DNA of 5,043 bases. It comes from Saprospiraceae bacterium (GTDB lineage: Bacteria > Bacteroidota > Bacteroidia > Chitinophagales > Saprospiraceae). Position 1 is the stretch's first letter. Each line of letters starts with the position of its first letter. Positions 4,644 to 5,043 of this stretch are shown here, piece after piece. The stretch lies in assembly GCA_014379065.1 (NCBI GenBank), contig JACMMM010000732.1:1-5043 (forward strand). Reading direction: 5' to 3'. Below the pieces are notes generated by a model, which was given only the letters and a program-made list of their open reading frames with translations, ran no database searches and was not told where the DNA came from. Made by a program: the position numbers and the translations under genes.

Positions 4644-5043
4644 ATGATAAAAATGTCCGGCTGGCCACTACTGTTTGCCCTTATTTTTTTGGCGAGCTCC
4701 TGCAAAAGCAGTTTTGAGCGAACCCGTACGAGTGGCAATGGTGAGCTGATACTTACCAAAGCATTCGAATACTACGAGAAGAAAAATTACCAGCGCGCAC
4801 TGACGCTTTTTGAACTGGTAGTCAACACCTTGCGCGGCGATGCCCGGGCTGAAAAAGCCTATTTTGAATACGCCCAATGCCACTACAAAACCAAACAATA
4901 CCTGCTTGCGGCTTTCTATTTTAAGAATTTCTCCAACACCTTTACGAATTCCCCACTTCGAGAAGAAGCCGCTTTCATGGCGGCCTATTCCAACTATGAA
5001 CTTTCACCCTCGTTCCGTCTGGACCAAAAGGCTACGGAGTCGG
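4644..5043 (+). CDS. bamD: Outer membrane protein assembly factor BamD, N-terminal part (partial)
   Basis: BamD is the essential lipoprotein partner of BamA in the BAM complex, which folds beta-barrel proteins into the outer membrane from the periplasmic side. The visible 133 codons begin with a lipoprotein signal: a hydrophobic stretch (WPLLFALIF) and the lipobox LASSC, with Cys20 as the lipidated residue. TPR-like helical pairs follow: LTKAFEYYEKKNYQRALTLF (37-56), RAEKAYFEYAQCHYKTKQY (68-86) with AAFYFKNFSNTF, and the start of a third at LREEAAFMAAY (105-115). SNYELSPSFRLDQ (116-128) is typical of BamD/YfiO. Two starts are possible, ATG 4644 and ATG 4653; both give a good signal peptide. 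The first lies only a few bases from the predicted transcription start. The gene runs off the right edge; the family is normally about 250-300 residues. Confidence is high. Confidence 0.92.
   Translation, partial: MIKMSGWPLLFALIFLASSCKSSFERTRTSGNGELILTKAFEYYEKKNYQRALTLFELVVNTLRGDARAEKAYFEYAQCHYKTKQYLLAAFYFKNFSNTFTNSPLREEAAFMAAYSNYELSPSFRLDQKATES

Noticed and set aside
4668..4898. 76-codon minus-strand frame with a hydrophobic start
   Set aside because: It is fully antisense to bamD, which has a lipobox, TPR motifs and its own promoter.

Overview
The window looks like a piece of a Bacteroidota chromosome, most likely from the Saprospiria/Chitinophagia side. I infer this from the gene families (a PaaA-type oxygenase, a short free-standing SET-domain protein, a lipoprotein BamD), from A-rich leaders with no Shine-Dalgarno sequence, and from matches to the Bacteroidota -7 promoter element TAnnTTTG. 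No plasmid, phage, IS, CRISPR or RNA gene is visible. The placement rests on recognising families by eye; no database was searched.

Layout. Positions 1-720 (minus): N-terminal half of a MATE-family multidrug/cation exporter, cut by the window edge and apparently starting at TTG. Positions 794-1645 (minus): a class I SAM-dependent O-methyltransferase-like protein with an unusual low-complexity insert. Positions 1646-1869: divergent intergenic region. Positions 1870-2424 (plus): a secreted, probably outer-membrane, conserved hypothetical protein. Positions 2440-2549: a very long, almost perfect inverted repeat between convergent genes, probably a bidirectional terminator. Positions 2552-4227 (minus), in transcription order: paaA (phenylacetyl-CoA epoxidase catalytic subunit), a 128-residue SET-domain protein, and xseB (exonuclease VII small subunit, TTG start). 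Positions 4228-4643: about 415 bp without a gene, holding two candidate promoters and two repeat structures. Positions 4644-5043 (plus): start of bamD, an outer-membrane assembly lipoprotein, cut by the right edge.

How the genes relate. The paaA, SET and xseB genes lie on one strand with gaps of 73 and 31 bp and could be one transcript ending at the hairpin, but they share no obvious pathway. paaA has no paaB, paaC, paaD or paaE neighbour here, and xseB has no xseA neighbour. The methyltransferase and MATE genes are also co-directional with a 73 bp gap and may be co-transcribed. BamD and the putative outer-membrane protein both concern the envelope, but they are transcribed separately.

I see no convincing new multi-gene system. 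The window is mainly ordinary core and accessory Bacteroidota genes. The most interesting material is non-coding or micro-repeat structure: the 30-bp perfect hairpin, GGCAGT-type heptamer arrays (one in frame inside the methyltransferase), a palindromic repeat upstream of bamD, and an apparently leaderless bamD promoter.
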